Positions 32,128-32,269 of a stretch of 32,269 bases of DNA are shown here, piece by piece. The translations under genes were made by a program, and so were the position numbers. The notes beneath the pieces are model-generated. The model was not told the DNA's origin, made no database searches, and worked only from the letters and a program-made list of their open reading frames with translations. The stretch's first letter is position 1, and every line of letters begins with the position of its first letter. The DNA comes from Bacilli bacterium (GTDB lineage: Bacteria > Bacillota_I > Bacilli_A > RF39 > UBA660), in NCBI GenBank assembly GCA_017510225.1, contig JAFWNS010000039.1, positions 1 to 32,269 of the forward strand, in the 5' to 3' direction.

Positions 32128-32175
32128 TAATGGCAGGGGATGCAAGAATCGAACTCGCAACAGTGGTTTTGGAGA
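32128..32175 (-). repeat. 48-bp direct repeat, right copy (within intact tRNA-Trp)
   Basis: Identical to 30683-30730. It covers the tRNA from the anticodon stem/loop to the CCA end and three bases beyond. Together with the left copy it delimits the island. Confidence 0.9.
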
Positions 32176-32204
32176 CCATTATTATACCATTTAACTAATC
32201 CCCT
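32131..32204 (-). tRNA. trnW: tRNA-Trp (anticodon CCA)
   Basis: A 74-nucleotide tRNA with encoded CCA. Acceptor stem AGGGGAT/ATCCCCT pairs fully; the D arm is GTT/AAT with GG in the loop; the anticodon loop CTCCAAA gives CCA, reading UGG; the T arm is GCGAG-TTCGATT-CTTGC. It closely resembles B. subtilis tRNA-Trp. The top pair of the anticodon stem (positions 26 and 42 of the gene, 27-43 in standard numbering) is an A-C mismatch, perhaps a relic of recombination with the integrated element. It is the only tRNA in the window, and UGG decoding fits the standard code. Confidence 0.95.
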
Positions 32205-32221
32205 AAATTGGTAACAAATCG

Positions 32222-32250
32222 ATTATAACACACAAAGATTATTTATTCAA
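32222..32250 (-). promoter_or_regulatory. sigma-A promoter of tRNA-Trp
   Basis: On the minus strand TTGAAT (32250-32245), 17 bases, TATAAT (32227-32222) with TGT before it, 17 bases before the mature tRNA 5' end. Confidence 0.8.
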
Positions 32251-32269
32251 TTATAAATATATTTAAAAA

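Larger units (their letters stand above)
30683..32175. mobile_element. 1.4-kb tRNA-Trp-integrated island, no integrase seen
   Basis: The interval is bounded by the 48-bp direct repeats and holds one gene (30886-31812, minus) and two non-coding ends. GC-richer patches (around 30800 and 31930-31960) stand out from the surroundings. No integrase, relaxase or phage gene is present, so it is either a remnant that lost its integrase by deletion or a satellite moved by an integrase encoded elsewhere. The crossover inside the anticodon loop is typical for tyrosine recombinases. Confidence 0.7.

Noticed and set aside
31971-32198. 75-aa open frame running into tRNA-Trp
   Set aside because: Most of it is non-coding island end and the tRNA complement; no ribosome site.

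Overview
The window comes from a very AT-rich, low-GC Gram-positive bacterium, most likely an uncultured Bacilli/Mollicutes-related gut lineage (RF39-like). This is inferred from the strong A/T codon bias, Firmicutes-type genes (type VII secretion ATPase EssC, LysM amidase, clostripain, PrsW, SpoIID-like protein) and consensus sigma-A promoters. Long genes are intact with TGG for Trp and TGA never internal, so the standard bacterial code (table 11) is used rather than the Mycoplasma code.

Layout. 1-128: the 3' end of rpsI with its terminator. 197-1798: cytidine deaminase, a small P-loop kinase-like protein and a CmpB-type membrane protein. 1801-2595 (-): a ZIP metal transporter. 2734-8035: a compact type VII secretion operon of EssC, a YukD/EsaB ubiquitin-like protein and two tiny helical proteins. 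8032-10106 (-): a SpoIID-fold protein that has lost its catalytic residues and a zinc-dependent phospholipase C-like protein. 10204-12253: an Abi_2/HEPN protein translationally coupled to an HtrA protease. 12298-15417: a 45-aa micro-ORF, clostripain, and a zinc-ribbon membrane protein with Asn-rich repeats. 15468-23460: sirtuin, LysM amidase, membrane thioredoxin, F420-ligase-like protein, DUF975-CmpB fusion, PrsW, and several unrecognised proteins.

23506-29013 is the most accessory-looking part. A divergent promoter pair separates an unknown protein from a three-gene cluster: a HAD phosphatase, a HAD-helical-phosphoribosyltransferase fusion, and a PfkB kinase-double SIS fusion. The domains together suggest a dedicated sugar-phosphate or nucleotide pathway that I do not recognise as a described system. 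It is the best candidate for a new system here.

29047-30663: an HdeD-like membrane protein and a protein joining an ITPase-like domain to a Nudix domain. 30683-32175: a 1.4-kb insertion bounded by a 48-bp direct repeat of the 3' half of tRNA-Trp. It carries one unknown, possibly HEPN-like gene and no integrase, and looks like a minimal or decayed tRNA-integrated island. The intact tRNA-Trp (minus strand) closes the window.

Regulation is compact. Genes are separated by short hairpin terminators, many of them shared by convergent genes. Several promoters are an extended -10 (TGnTATAAT) followed about 16 bases later by the start codon, with an AGGTGAT ribosome site in between, which implies leaders of roughly 10 nucleotides.
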